This document shows positions 43,423 through 54,913 of a DNA stretch of 64,000 nucleotides, piece by piece. The DNA lies in the NCBI RefSeq assembly GCF_001894825.1, contig NZ_BCWY01000039.1, positions 1 through 64,000 on the forward strand, written 5' to 3'. The position numbers and the translations under genes are program-made. Positions within the stretch are counted from its first letter, which is position 1, and each line of letters opens with the position of its first letter. The stretch is from Rhodococcus jostii NBRC 16295. GTDB taxonomy: Bacteria > Actinomycetota > Actinomycetes > Mycobacteriales > Mycobacteriaceae. The notes under the pieces were generated by a model. It was given only the letters and a program-made list of their open reading frames with translations, was not told the origin of the DNA and searched no databases.

Positions 43423-44150
43423 GGGCGCGGAGCGCCTGGGGCCGGCTTGCGTGGTGGCGCGGGCCGCGCGTCAGCCGGGGCGCCTTCCCGCAGTCGCGGC
43501 CTGCTCGGGTCGTGATGCCCGCGGTCGAGTCCACGCGGCTCGGTGACCGGGGGCAGGACGTGCAGGATGCCGGACAGCCGGGCGACGGCCTCGATGGCCG
43601 AATCCCACTCCCGTCCGCTGCTGCCGATGGGCAGCGAACCGAGGGTCCATTCGCCTTCGCTCCACAGCATGTTCACGTGCGGCGGCACCGACTCGGTGAA
43701 CGCGACCATGCGCTGATCGCAGACCCTGCGGGCGATCTCGAGGTCGGTGGCGAACACCACCCGCGGTCCGATGGCCCCGAGGAGTTCGAGATCCGAATCC
43801 TTCGGCGGCGGGGTCGACTTGAGCCGCAGGTCGATGTCGACGTCCGAACCCACCCGGCGACGCACCGCGACGATGGTCGCGGTCTCCTCGAGGTCGAACA
43901 GGATGAACGACTCACCCCGGCGTTCGCCCTTCACGACGTCGATGGCGCTGAGGTACTCCTGCTTGGCCAGTGCGGCGCGGTGGAACTGGGCCGGCAGCCG
44001 GTCTTCGACGTTGTCGTAGGTGTAGCCCTGGGCCTTGGCCCAGATCTGCCGCACCCGACCCGTCTGATCACGACGCGAGCGATCGAAATAGAGCAGCGCG
44101 CACGCGCCTGCGAGTGCGATCAACGCCAGTACGAACCACATTCCGGTCAT
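43419..44150 (-). CDS. conserved membrane-anchored protein (Rv0383c-like)
   Basis: The 243-residue protein has one N-terminal membrane segment (MWFVLALIALAGACALLYF, about 4-22) and a soluble domain (YTYDNVEDRLPAQFHRAALA; SFILFDLEETATIVAVRRR; NMLWSEGEWTLGSLP). A Pro/Arg-rich tail ends in APRP. The function is unknown. Its position next to clpB and pyrE matches M. tuberculosis Rv0383c. The stop codon lies in a degenerate palindrome. Confidence 0.8.
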   Translation of the reverse strand: MTGMWFVLALIALAGACALLYFDRSRRDQTGRVRQIWAKAQGYTYDNVEDRLPAQFHRAALAKQEYLSAIDVVKGERRGESFILFDLEETATIVAVRRRVGSDVDIDLRLKSTPPPKDSDLELLGAIGPRVVFATDLEIARRVCDQRMVAFTESVPPHVNMLWSEGEWTLGSLPIGSSGREWDSAIEAVARLSGILHVLPPVTEPRGLDRGHHDPSRPRLREGAPADARPAPPRKPAPGAPRP

Positions 44151-44235
44151 CGATGATCAGCCTAGCGAGTCGACGGCGTAACGAGGGTAGGCGGTACCGG
44201 GACACCCCGTGTCGGTTTTGCCCGGACTCGTCAAC

Positions 44236-45195
44236 TCAGTTGCCGCCGAGCTTCGGCAGTTCGGTGCTGATGATCGTCTCGGCCGTCATCGTGCCGTTCT
44301 CGACCTTCGTTCCCTGAACCATGACGGTGAATCCGGGCTTCAGGTCGGCGACCGTCGCGCCGTCGAGTGCGATCACATTCGTCTGCGCGTTCGTCTGGAC
44401 CGTCACCTGGGAACCGCCGATGACGTCGAGGGTGAGAGTGGAGCCGTCGTTGGCGCTGATCGTTCCGAACGCGGCGCCCGCCGCGCCGATGGCCTCACCG
44501 ATGCCGCCGGGGAGTTGGTCGAGCGGCGACTCCGACGTGGTCGACGGCGGTGGTGTCGTCTTCGGCGGCGCGGTGGTGGCGGGTGGTCGGGACGTAGTCG
44601 GGCCCGCCGCCGTGGTGCTCGAGGAGTTGTTCGGCGCGGTCGTGAAGAGGGCGACACCGAAGCCGATGACGGCGATCAGCAGCAGCGCCGCCGCCGCGGC
44701 CGCGATCCACGTGCCGATCCGGCGGGGCTTCTTCTCCCCGGCGCCCTCGGCGGCCGGCGCCTGGTACTGCGAGCCCGGGTACTGGGCGTTCGGGTACTGG
44801 GCGTTCGGGTACTGACCCGTCGGATAGCCGCCCTGGTACTGCTGGGCATCGTAGGGCGGGTACGCCTGGGTGGCGTTCGGCGGCGGAGCCTGCTGGTCGT
44901 ACCGCGGGTCGTAGGCCGGGTAGGCCTGCGTCGGGTGGGGCTGATTCTGCCCGTACGCCGTGGTCGGGTCGGACGTGTAGAACTGCTCGGTCGGCCGGCC
45001 GGCCGGACCCATGTGCTCCGTGCGCTGCTCGGGCGAGCCGATGTTCTCGGTCGGCTGGTCCTGCCGCGACCAGGCTTGGGTGGGGTCGGACTCCGTTCCG
45101 TCCGGCGTCCACGACTCCGTGCCGTCCGGTCTCCACGACTCCGTGCCGTCGTACGCGCGTTCCTGCGGGGTACGCGGATCGTCGGGGTTCGTCAT
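44236..45195 (-). CDS. DUF5666-domain membrane protein with repetitive N-terminus
   Basis: The 319 residues comprise a cytoplasmic ~150-residue low-complexity region and one membrane helix (IGTWIAAAAAALLLIAVIGFG, about 160-180). A Thr/Pro-rich linker and an external beta domain (FGTISANDGSTLTLDVIGG; VTVQTNAQTNVIALDG) of DUF5666 type follow. The N-terminal region contains DGTESW-type repeats (about 16-36) and YPNAQ repeats. DUF5666 is an OB-like fold with no assigned role. It lies downstream of clpB, separated by a palindrome. Confidence 0.8.
   Translation of the reverse strand: MTNPDDPRTPQERAYDGTESWRPDGTESWTPDGTESDPTQAWSRQDQPTENIGSPEQRTEHMGPAGRPTEQFYTSDPTTAYGQNQPHPTQAYPAYDPRYDQQAPPPNATQAYPPYDAQQYQGGYPTGQYPNAQYPNAQYPGSQYQAPAAEGAGEKKPRRIGTWIAAAAAALLLIAVIGFGVALFTTAPNNSSSTTAAGPTTSRPPATTAPPKTTPPPSTTSESPLDQLPGGIGEAIGAAGAAFGTISANDGSTLTLDVIGGSQVTVQTNAQTNVIALDGATVADLKPGFTVMVQGTKVENGTMTAETIISTELPKLGGN
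44776..44814 (-). repeat. 15-bp tandem repeat encoding YPNAQ
   Basis: CGGGTACTGGGCGTT occurs at 44776 and 44791, with a third partial unit at 44806, in frame within the Tyr/Pro/Gln-rich segment of the DUF5666 protein. Confidence 0.8.
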
Positions 45196-45291
45196 GATCG
45201 GCCCCTCCCTCGGGTTCGTGTGGCCGGTGTCCTGCAGTTACGGAGGGTCCAGGGTAACGGCGAAACTTAAGACATCGCTGTGAATACACAG

Positions 45292-45331
45292 GTGAGTGGC
45301 ACGGTGTGCGGGAGCACACCGTGCCACTCAC
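45292..45331. terminator. 40-bp palindrome downstream of clpB
   Basis: Perfect 18-base arms (GTGAGTGGCACGGTGTGC and its complement) enclose GGGA, and CAG/CTG extend the stem to 45289-45334. It starts 10 bp beyond the clpB stop and probably ends its transcript. Confidence 0.85.
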
Positions 45332-45340
45332 CTGGGGTGG

Positions 45341-47893
<2,553 letters not shown>

Positions 47894-47981
47894 TGGTCAC
47901 CTCTTTGGCGTTGTAGAGCGGTTCGCCGCCCGCGGCCGTGGGGCGCGTGGCGACGCTGTCATCATTCTTAACGCGCGAAGG

Positions 47982-48002
47982 GTTGAGTCTGTTCCGCTCA
48001 AC
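47982..48002. promoter_or_regulatory. HAIR (HspR-associated inverted repeat) GTTGAGT-N7-GCTCAAC upstream of clpB
   Basis: It matches the HspR consensus CTTGAGT-N7-ACTCAAG in spacing and in all but the outer and one inner base of each arm. It is centred about 100 bp before the clpB start. Confidence 0.85.
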
Positions 48003-48061
48003 TTTGGAATTTTTCCGCTACCCCCATCATGTCGCCTTGCGACGCCTCGCGGGGCGAGATG

Positions 48062-49141
48062 TCAGGCCTCGATCGCGGCCGCCATCATCGGCCATGACGA
48101 GGCGAGGTCGTCCCGCCAGTACCCCCACGAGTGAGTGCCGACCGGCCGGAGGTCCACCGTCGCCGGGATGTCCAGGGCGTGGAGTTTCTCGGCCAGCCGC
48201 GTCGTGCAGTCGTTGGTGACGGCCTCGAGGACACCGCCCACGACGACCTGCGTCGCGAGAGTGCGCCGGTCGCCGCCGACGGTCTGGGCGTCGAGGGTGT
48301 CGTACGGTCCCGGTAGCCCGCTGCCGTTGGAGATGTAGAGGGTGGTGCCCCGAAGTTTCTCGGCGTTGACGTACGGATCGTTCGCGGCCCACAGCGGATC
48401 GTTTGCCGAACCCCACATGTTCTCGGGGTTGCCGCCGAAATCCGAGACCGTGATCTCGACGAACCGGCGAGCCACCGGGTCGCTCGTCATCGCGCACCCG
48501 CTGTACGCACCGACGCTCTCGTAGAGCCCGGGCCTGGAGATCGCGAGGTTGAGGACGCTGGTGGCCGACATGGACAGCCCGGCGATGGCGTTCTTCCCGC
48601 TCGTCTCGAGCGCCGAGTCCACGATGGGCGGCAGTTCCTTCGTCAGGAACGTCTGCCATTTGTTCCGCCCCAGCTTCGGGTCGTCACGCTGCCAGTCCGC
48701 GTAATAACTGGACTGCCCGCCGAACGGGATGACCACGTTGACATTCTTGTCGGAGAAGAATTTCTCGACGTCCGCCTTCTGCTCCCAGCCGTACCGTTCG
48801 GAGTTCCCCTCCACGCCGCCGAGCATGTAGACGGTGGGGCGCTTCTCCGACGTGGCCCGGATGACACGGACGGTGACGTCCTTGTCCATGGCGGTCGAAT
48901 GGACGGTGAAGTTCAGCTGCGATTCGCCCACGGGGATGACCTCGACCAACCGCGAACCGTCGGGCGCCTCGTCGGCCGAGATCGACTCGATCGTCGCCCG
49001 TGGCTCCGCGGAGACGACGCTGCCGCCGCTGATCATCGTCAGCGTCACGGCCGCCACGACAGCGGCAGTCCGGCCAACGCGGACCGAACTGGACATCCCC
49101 GGACGAAACCGACCACGATCCCGCGCACAGCCAACTCTCAT
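48062..49141 (-). CDS. exported esterase of the mycolyltransferase/antigen-85 type
   Basis: ATG 49141 with GAGGGG upstream gives 359 residues; the longer frame to 49207 is less likely. A basic start and hydrophobic segment (TAAVVAAVTLTMISGGSVVSA) form a signal peptide with a cut near SAEP. The hydrolase fold shows TVYMLGGVEGNSERYGWE, NVVIPFGGQSSYYADW, nucleophile GLSMSATSVLNLA and HSWGYWRDDL with the catalytic His. These match corynebacterial-type mycolyltransferases, which attach mycolates to trehalose and arabinogalactan in the envelope. Confidence 0.9.
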   Translation of the reverse strand: MRVGCARDRGRFRPGMSSSVRVGRTAAVVAAVTLTMISGGSVVSAEPRATIESISADEAPDGSRLVEVIPVGESQLNFTVHSTAMDKDVTVRVIRATSEKRPTVYMLGGVEGNSERYGWEQKADVEKFFSDKNVNVVIPFGGQSSYYADWQRDDPKLGRNKWQTFLTKELPPIVDSALETSGKNAIAGLSMSATSVLNLAISRPGLYESVGAYSGCAMTSDPVARRFVEITVSDFGGNPENMWGSANDPLWAANDPYVNAEKLRGTTLYISNGSGLPGPYDTLDAQTVGGDRRTLATQVVVGGVLEAVTNDCTTRLAEKLHALDIPATVDLRPVGTHSWGYWRDDLASSWPMMAAAIEA

Positions 49142-49329
49142 GGGCCCCCCTCGGTAACGCTGCCTCATTACTGGATGCATCGTGCCTTGCCGGTGGTCAC
49201 GGCTCACTGGCGACCCACCGAATTACCGGGCGTGCACGCCGAAGCGGCCGTTGCCGTAACCCGAGGTCCGCGCGAGAGACGGCTAGAATGCGGGTGTTCG
49301 CATCACCACGCACGCAAACAGGGGACGGC

Positions 49330-50508
49330 TTGACACGAGATTGCCTCGATCCGCTCGTGATTTCGCGTCTGCGCGCCAGCTTTTCGTCGATCGTGTCCGC
49401 CGACCAGGGACACGGCCGGCTCACCACCACGTTCTATTCCACCCTGTTCGCCGAGCACCCCGACTTCCGCGCACTCTTCCCGGCCGCGCTGGATCAGCAG
49501 GGTCATCGACTGTTCCAGGCGCTGCAGTTCGTCATCGACAACCTCGAGGACGCGGATCGCGTTCTCGGTTTCCTCAGCCAGCTCGGCCGTGACCACCGCA
49601 AGTACGGCGTCGACGGCAGGCACTACTTCGCGTCGCGCAACGCGCTGCTCGTGGCGGTGCGGAGTTCCTTCACCAAGGCCATCTGGACGCCCTCGCTGAC
49701 TGCGGCCTGGACGGAACTGCTCGACCTCCTCCTGCACACGATGGCCGACGCCGCCGAGAACGACGACCTGCCCGCCGCGTGGGGCGCCACCGTCGTCGAT
49801 CACGAACGCCGCCTCGACGACCTCGCGATCGTCCGCCTCGAGACCGACTCCCCCATCCCCTACGGCGCCGGCCAGTACCTCAGCGTCCAGATCCCGCAAC
49901 GGCCCCGCATGTGGCGCTATCTGTCGGCGGCCATCCCCGCCAACCCGTACGGGCAGCTCGAATTCCATGTGCGCCGCGTGTCGGGCGGGTGGGTGAGCCC
50001 CGCCATCGTCAACGAGACGCAGGTCGGCGACCGGTGGTTGCTCAGCTCCCCCCTGGGTGGTCTCGAGGTCGACCGGGACAGCGGGCAGGACGTCCTGATG
50101 ATCGGTTCGGGAACGGGCATCGCCCCGCTGCGCGCACAGGTGATGGAAATGGCGATGCGGTCGAACAATCCGCGGGTCCACATGTTCGTGGGGGGCAAGT
50201 ACCCGTGCGACCTGTACGACATCGAGACCCTGTGGCACCTGTCGTTGAGCAATCCGTGGCTGACCGTCGTTCCCGTGTCCGAGGAGGACGAGGACCCCTG
50301 GTGGCACACGGCCCCGGCCCCCGAGGCGCCGCCGGGGTTGCATCAGCGACTCCAGGGACAACTCGGACGCGTCGTCGCCCGGTTCGGGTCGTGGGCGGAT
50401 CGGCAGATCCAGATCTCCGGTTCGCCGGCGATGATCAAGACCACCATGTATGCCTTGCAGGGCGGCGGTACCCCACCCGAACTGATCCGGCACGACCCCT
50501 TGATCTAG
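49330..50508 (+). CDS. globin-FNR fusion: flavohemoglobin-like oxidoreductase A (Rv0385-like)
   Basis: TTG 49330, preceded by GGGGAC, gives 392 residues. An N-terminal globin (RLTTTFYSTLFAEHPDFRAL and LGRDHRKYGVDGRHY, with candidate heme residues) spans about 1-135. An FAD/NAD reductase domain follows, with GQYLSVQIP, RRVSGGWVS and MIGSGTGIAPLRAQ. The layout and the position beside clpB fit the type II flavohemoglobins, whose physiological role is less clear than nitric-oxide dioxygenases. Two relatives follow at 50570 and 51333. Confidence 0.87.
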   Translation: MTRDCLDPLVISRLRASFSSIVSADQGHGRLTTTFYSTLFAEHPDFRALFPAALDQQGHRLFQALQFVIDNLEDADRVLGFLSQLGRDHRKYGVDGRHYFASRNALLVAVRSSFTKAIWTPSLTAAWTELLDLLLHTMADAAENDDLPAAWGATVVDHERRLDDLAIVRLETDSPIPYGAGQYLSVQIPQRPRMWRYLSAAIPANPYGQLEFHVRRVSGGWVSPAIVNETQVGDRWLLSSPLGGLEVDRDSGQDVLMIGSGTGIAPLRAQVMEMAMRSNNPRVHMFVGGKYPCDLYDIETLWHLSLSNPWLTVVPVSEEDEDPWWHTAPAPEAPPGLHQRLQGQLGRVVARFGSWADRQIQISGSPAMIKTTMYALQGGGTPPELIRHDPLI

Positions 50509-50569
50509 CCGCGCGGCCAGTCGCCGCCCACTCCGCAATCCGGTTCGACAGTCGGGAGAGCATCACGCC

Positions 50570-51322
50570 ATGCAAGCCACGCAGACCACCTGGACCAGCA
50601 CCGTCGTCGAACATCATCGTTTGCGGCACGACCTCGCCGTGGTCCGTCTCGTCGGCGACTACGTTCCCTTCCAGCCGGGCCAGTACGTGGACGTGAGCGT
50701 GCCCCAGAACCCGCGGCTACTCCGAAGGCTCTCCCCCGCGCTTCCCCCGTCGCTGGACGGCAAGCTCGAATTCCACGTTCGCACGGTCCCGGGTGGCTGG
50801 GTCAGCGGCGACATCGTCACCGACACCTCGCCCGGCGATCAGTGGCAGATCCTCGAACCTCGCGGCACCATGTCCGTCGACGAGGACGGACCGGACGTCA
50901 TCATGATCGCCGGCGGCACCGGCCTGGCCCCGTTCCGGTCGATCCTGCTGGATCTGTCGCGTCGGCCGAATCCGCCGCGAGTGTTTCTGTTCACGGGCGA
51001 CCGGACGCCGCGGGATCTCTACGCGTCCGACATGCTCTACCTGCTGCTGCAGAACCTGCCGTGGCTCACCGTCATTCCCGTCGTGGAGAACGTCGTGAAT
51101 CCCGACTGGACCGACGAATGGTACGAGCGCACCAGAGTGGATGTGGGGTTCACCGAGGACGACCTCATCGAGGGCACGCTGCCCGACGTCGTGACGTCCT
51201 ACGGCGCGTTCACCGAGCACCAGGTGCTGGTGTGCGGGTCGGCAGCGATGGTCCGCGCCACCCTCGACCGTCTCCGGGACACCGGAACACCCACGGAGAA
51301 CATTCAGTTCGACCCGTACTGA
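50570..51322 (+). CDS. stand-alone FNR-type flavin reductase (globin-less relative)
   Basis: The 250-residue protein corresponds to the reductase half of its neighbours: VVEHHRLRHDLAVVRL, FQPGQYVDVSVPQNPRLLRR, VPGGWVSGDIV, MIAGGTGLAPFRSI and a C-terminal TENIQFDPY that parallels ENIRHDPS of the third gene. It lacks a globin domain. It is 61 bp behind gene A on the same strand and convergent with gene C. It may be a reductase serving other heme partners, or a product of domain loss. Confidence 0.85.
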   Translation: MQATQTTWTSTVVEHHRLRHDLAVVRLVGDYVPFQPGQYVDVSVPQNPRLLRRLSPALPPSLDGKLEFHVRTVPGGWVSGDIVTDTSPGDQWQILEPRGTMSVDEDGPDVIMIAGGTGLAPFRSILLDLSRRPNPPRVFLFTGDRTPRDLYASDMLYLLLQNLPWLTVIPVVENVVNPDWTDEWYERTRVDVGFTEDDLIEGTLPDVVTSYGAFTEHQVLVCGSAAMVRATLDRLRDTGTPTENIQFDPY

Positions 51323-51332
51323 GCCTGGCCGA

Positions 51333-52499
51333 TCAGTAGGACGGGTCGTGCCGGATGTTCTCCGGCGGAGTCCCCGCCGCGTGCAGCCGGAACTTGGTGG
51401 TGTTGATCATCGCCTCGGAGCCCACGAGTTGGATGTCGCGCTCGGCCCACGTGCCGAAGTCGGCGACGACCTGCCCGACCTTGCCGGTCAGTCTGCGGTG
51501 CATGCCGGGCAGTGTGGCGCTGCTCGGCCCGGTGTACCACCACGGGTCCTCGTCCTCCTCGGTGACCGGGACGACGGTCAGCCACGGATTCTGCTCCGCG
51601 AGCGCCCACAGGGTGCCCAGGTCGTAGAGGTCGCAGGGGTACCGGCCGGCGAAGAACAGATGGACCCGGCGGTCCTGGCCGCGGTGCGACATCTGGAGGA
51701 TCTGCGCGCGCAGCGGGGCGATCCCCGTGCCCGACCCGATCATCAGGATGTCGCGACCGTTGTCGTAACGGACCCCGAGGTCGCCGAGCGGGGATCCGAC
51801 GACCCACCGCTCGCCGACGAGGGTCTGACCGACGATGGCGGGGCTGACCCAGCCACCCGACACGCGGCGGACATGGAATTCGATGATGCCCTGGTCGTTG
51901 GCCGGGTTGGCGGGCGACAGGTACCGCCACATCCGGGGACGCGACGGGACCTGAACGCTCACGTACTGACCGGCGGTGTACGTCATCGGTTCGTCGAGTT
52001 GGAGGCGGACGATCGAGACGTCCTTCCGGACCGGGAGGTGTTCGAGCACGGTCGCGCCCCACGCCGGCGGGCCACTCTCGGCGTTGGCCGCATCCATCAT
52101 GGTGGCGGCGACGACCGCGAGGACGTCGCGCCAGGCCTGCTCGAGTTCGTCGGTCCACGGCTCGGTCGAGGGGAACTGTTCGACCGCGGCGATCAGGGAG
52201 TTGCCGACGGCGACGTAGTGCTTGTCCTCGATCCCGTACTTGCGGTGGTCCCGGCCGAGCTGGGCGAGGTAGGCGAGGATCTGCCCGGAGTCCTCCTCGA
52301 GTCGCTCGATCACGTACTGGACGGCAGCGATCAGCCGGTCGCGTTGCTCGTCCATGGCGGCGGGGAAGAAGTCGCGAGCTTCGGGATACCGCGCGAACAG
52401 CAGGGCATAGAAGGACCGCGAGAGCGCCTGCGGCCCGTCCGGCACTGCCGCGATGGCCTTGAAACTCGACCGGACCAGCGATATTGCCTGTGAATCCAC
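51333..52499 (-). CDS. globin-FNR fusion: flavohemoglobin-like oxidoreductase C
   Basis: The 388 residues have a globin domain (ALSRSFYALLFARYPEARDFFP; LGRDHRKYGIEDKHYVAVG) joined to an FNR domain (GQYVSVQVPSRPRMWRYLSP, RRVSGGWVSPAIVGQT, MIGSGTGIAPLRAQ). It is closely similar to gene A, including HMFVGGKYPCDLYD versus HLFFAGRYPCDLYD. The inverted arrangement A-B-C suggests duplication plus inversion. Likely roles are NADH-driven heme redox chemistry involving oxygen, NO or electrophiles. Confidence 0.87.
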   Translation of the reverse strand: MDSQAISLVRSSFKAIAAVPDGPQALSRSFYALLFARYPEARDFFPAAMDEQRDRLIAAVQYVIERLEEDSGQILAYLAQLGRDHRKYGIEDKHYVAVGNSLIAAVEQFPSTEPWTDELEQAWRDVLAVVAATMMDAANAESGPPAWGATVLEHLPVRKDVSIVRLQLDEPMTYTAGQYVSVQVPSRPRMWRYLSPANPANDQGIIEFHVRRVSGGWVSPAIVGQTLVGERWVVGSPLGDLGVRYDNGRDILMIGSGTGIAPLRAQILQMSHRGQDRRVHLFFAGRYPCDLYDLGTLWALAEQNPWLTVVPVTEEDEDPWWYTGPSSATLPGMHRRLTGKVGQVVADFGTWAERDIQLVGSEAMINTTKFRLHAAGTPPENIRHDPSY

Positions 52500-52610
52500 C
52501 GCGCATCCTCGTCACCGACTGAACGCGGCCCCGCCGCGAAGTACTTGGGCAGACTATAGGCGGGGGCGCCACGCCGCAGACCAGGTCCCTTGTTTTCCGC
52601 CCTGGTCGTG

Positions 52611-54188
52611 CTATCCGACCGCTCGGTCTGCACTCTCCCAGTAGCGGGAGCGCAGCGCCTTCTTGTCCAGTTTGCCGAGCGGGGTCAGCGGCAAGGTGTC
52701 GACGAAGTCGATCGACTTGGGGGCGTGAACGGAGCCTTTCGCCGCGCGCACCCGTTCGACGAGTTCTGCGGCGTCCACCGACTGCCCGGCCCGCAACACC
52801 ACGCACGCCTTGACGGCCTCGCCCCACTTCTCGTCCGGAACCCCGACCACCGCCACCGAGGCGACCGCCGGGTGCGCCGAGATGACGTCCTCGATCTCCC
52901 GGGGGAACACGTTGAATCCGCCGGTGACGATCATGTCCTTCTTGCGGTCGACGATCGTCATGAATCCGTCTTTGTCCTTGCGCGCGACGTCGCCCGTGTG
53001 CAGCCATCCGCCCCGGAACGCCTCGGCGGTCTCAGCGGGCTTCTTCCAGTACCCCTTCATGACCAGCGGGCCTCGGACGCAGATCTCGCCCAGCTCACCC
53101 TGGGGGACCTCGTTCAAGTCGTCGTCGAGCAGTGCGACGTTCAGCCAGGGCACCGGACGCCCGCACGTCGCGAGCCGGCTGGGATCGTCCGCCACGTGCT
53201 CCTCTTTCCGCAGCACCGCGATGGTCATTCCGCATTCGGTCTGGCCGTAGAACTGGAAGAAAATCTGGCCGAACTTCTCGATTCCCTCCTTCAGCCGGGC
53301 CGGCGACATCGCCGAGGCCCCGTAGAACAGGGTCTGCAGGCTGGACACGTCCCGCTTCGGCAGGTCGGGGTGATCCATCAGCAGGTAGATCATGGTGGGG
53401 ACGAGCATGGTGGCCGAGATCTTGTGCTTCTCGATCGCCTCGAGGACGGCGCCGGGTTCGAACGCGGGCAGCACGATCAGCGCGCCGCCGCGCAGCAGCG
53501 TCGGAATGAAGAACGCCGCGCCGGCGTGCGAGAGCGGTGTGCAAATGAGGAATCGCGGCTGGTCCGGCCACTGCCATTCGGCCATCTGGATCTGATTGAG
53601 CGTCGCGCCGGACTGGTAGGAGCCGACGACGCCTTTCGGCTTGCCGGTGGTGCCGCCGGTGTAGACCATGCTGCTGTTGTCGTCGGCGGCCACGTCCGCT
53701 GCCCGCAGACGTTGCGGGGTAAACGTCTCGGCGAGAGCGAGGATGTCGGTACCCACCTCGGACGGCCCCAACGACAACACGTTCTCGATCGACGGCGACT
53801 GCGCCACCAGCTCGGCGGCGCGCTCCTCGAAGGCGGTGGGGTCGAAGATCAGGGTCTGGATCTCGGCGTCGCCGACGATGTACAGGTGGTCGTCGAGCGA
53901 ACCCATCGGGTTCAGCGCGCTGGCACGGCACCCGGAGATCATGGTGGCGCCCATGCTGATGAGCACCTCGGGCCTGTTCTTCGACAGCATGGCGGTGCTC
54001 GTGCCCTTGCCGATCCCGAGCGAAGCCAGTGCCTGCGCAAAGCAACTGATCTGGTCGCGCATCTCACCGCCCGTGAGGACAACGTCGCCGAGGTAGAGCG
54101 CCGGCTTGTCGGTGTTGCGTTCCAGTGCAGTGATGAGGAGGTCTGCAGCGAAGGCGGGTCGATGCAGATCTGCGAACTCGTCGGTCAT
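52611..54188 (-). CDS. fatty-acid/acyl-CoA synthetase (FadD-type, AMP-forming)
   Basis: ATG 54188 (AGAAGGA upstream) gives 525 residues. The ATP motif MVYTGGTTGKPKGV (about 180), YGQTECGM (about 305), GWLHTGDVARKDKDG and GGFNVFPREIEDVI with the C-terminal catalytic lysine in PLTPLGKLDKKAL identify the ANL superfamily. It activates a carboxylic acid as adenylate and transfers it to CoA. Acid specificity cannot be told. It is monocistronic and divergent from the CinA-like gene. Confidence 0.93.
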   Translation of the reverse strand: MTDEFADLHRPAFAADLLITALERNTDKPALYLGDVVLTGGEMRDQISCFAQALASLGIGKGTSTAMLSKNRPEVLISMGATMISGCRASALNPMGSLDDHLYIVGDAEIQTLIFDPTAFEERAAELVAQSPSIENVLSLGPSEVGTDILALAETFTPQRLRAADVAADDNSSMVYTGGTTGKPKGVVGSYQSGATLNQIQMAEWQWPDQPRFLICTPLSHAGAAFFIPTLLRGGALIVLPAFEPGAVLEAIEKHKISATMLVPTMIYLLMDHPDLPKRDVSSLQTLFYGASAMSPARLKEGIEKFGQIFFQFYGQTECGMTIAVLRKEEHVADDPSRLATCGRPVPWLNVALLDDDLNEVPQGELGEICVRGPLVMKGYWKKPAETAEAFRGGWLHTGDVARKDKDGFMTIVDRKKDMIVTGGFNVFPREIEDVISAHPAVASVAVVGVPDEKWGEAVKACVVLRAGQSVDAAELVERVRAAKGSVHAPKSIDFVDTLPLTPLGKLDKKALRSRYWESADRAVG

Positions 54189-54362
54189 CTGTAATCCTTC
54201 TACTCCCGCGACGCCGAGGCGCATGGTCCGGCGGCCTGGATTTCCTGTGTCCTGGGTCACCGACACCCTAACCGGAAACCGACAAAACTGAAACCTGTTC
54301 CACCCCGCCGGGTGTGCCGAACGCCGCCTCCCGGGCGTGGCACGTCCGATACCGTGTGAACC

Positions 54363-54836
54363 ATGAGTCCGCAGGACAGAGTGGCAGAACGGATCTCGAC
54401 CGCGGCACGCCGCGCACACGTCTTCCTCGCGACCGCGGAATCACTCACCGGCGGGCAGATTTCGTGCCTCCTCGGCGCCGCGCCCGCCTCCTCCGACTGG
54501 TATCGGGGCAGCGTGGTCGCCTATTCCAGCGAGGTGAAACACCGGGTTCTGCAGGTGCCGGACGGTCCCGTCGTCAGCGAGACCAGCGCTCGCGCGATGG
54601 CCGGCGCGGTCGCCGAACTGCTCGGCGCCGACATCGCCGTCGCCGTGACCGGTGCGGGCGGCCCCGACCCTCAGGACGGGCAACCGCCGGGCACCGTCTG
54701 GTTCGGGCTCTTCGCCCGCGGCCGGATCGACACCGAGATGCGCCGATTCGACGGCGATCCGCAGGACGTCGTGACCGCCACCACCGAACACGCTCTGGTG
54801 CTCCTGGAGCAGGCGCTGGCCTCCGTCCCCGGCTGA
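54363..54836 (+). CDS. CinA-family nicotinamide-nucleotide amidohydrolase (PncC-like)
   Basis: The 157-residue protein consists of the CinA C-terminal domain only. ATAESLTGGQISCLLG (about 23-38), GSVVAYSSEVKHRVLQV and AVTGAGGPDPQDGQPPGTVWFG are its signature blocks. PncC hydrolyses nicotinamide mononucleotide in pyridine-nucleotide salvage. It begins a run of four + strand genes, with a 77-bp gap before the ChaB gene. Confidence 0.88.
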   Translation: MSPQDRVAERISTAARRAHVFLATAESLTGGQISCLLGAAPASSDWYRGSVVAYSSEVKHRVLQVPDGPVVSETSARAMAGAVAELLGADIAVAVTGAGGPDPQDGQPPGTVWFGLFARGRIDTEMRRFDGDPQDVVTATTEHALVLLEQALASVPG

Positions 54837-54913
54837 ACTCCTTGCCGTCGCGTAAAGATCCGCGAGCCGGGTAAACGTCCGAGAGGGCACCTCTACACCC
54901 GAGGAGGATTTCC

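Noticed and set aside
54855-54900. GGGTA near 54877 as a stress-sigma -10 element before the ChaB gene
   Set aside because: No matching -35 GTTT element lies at the right distance, so the match is not meaningful on its own.
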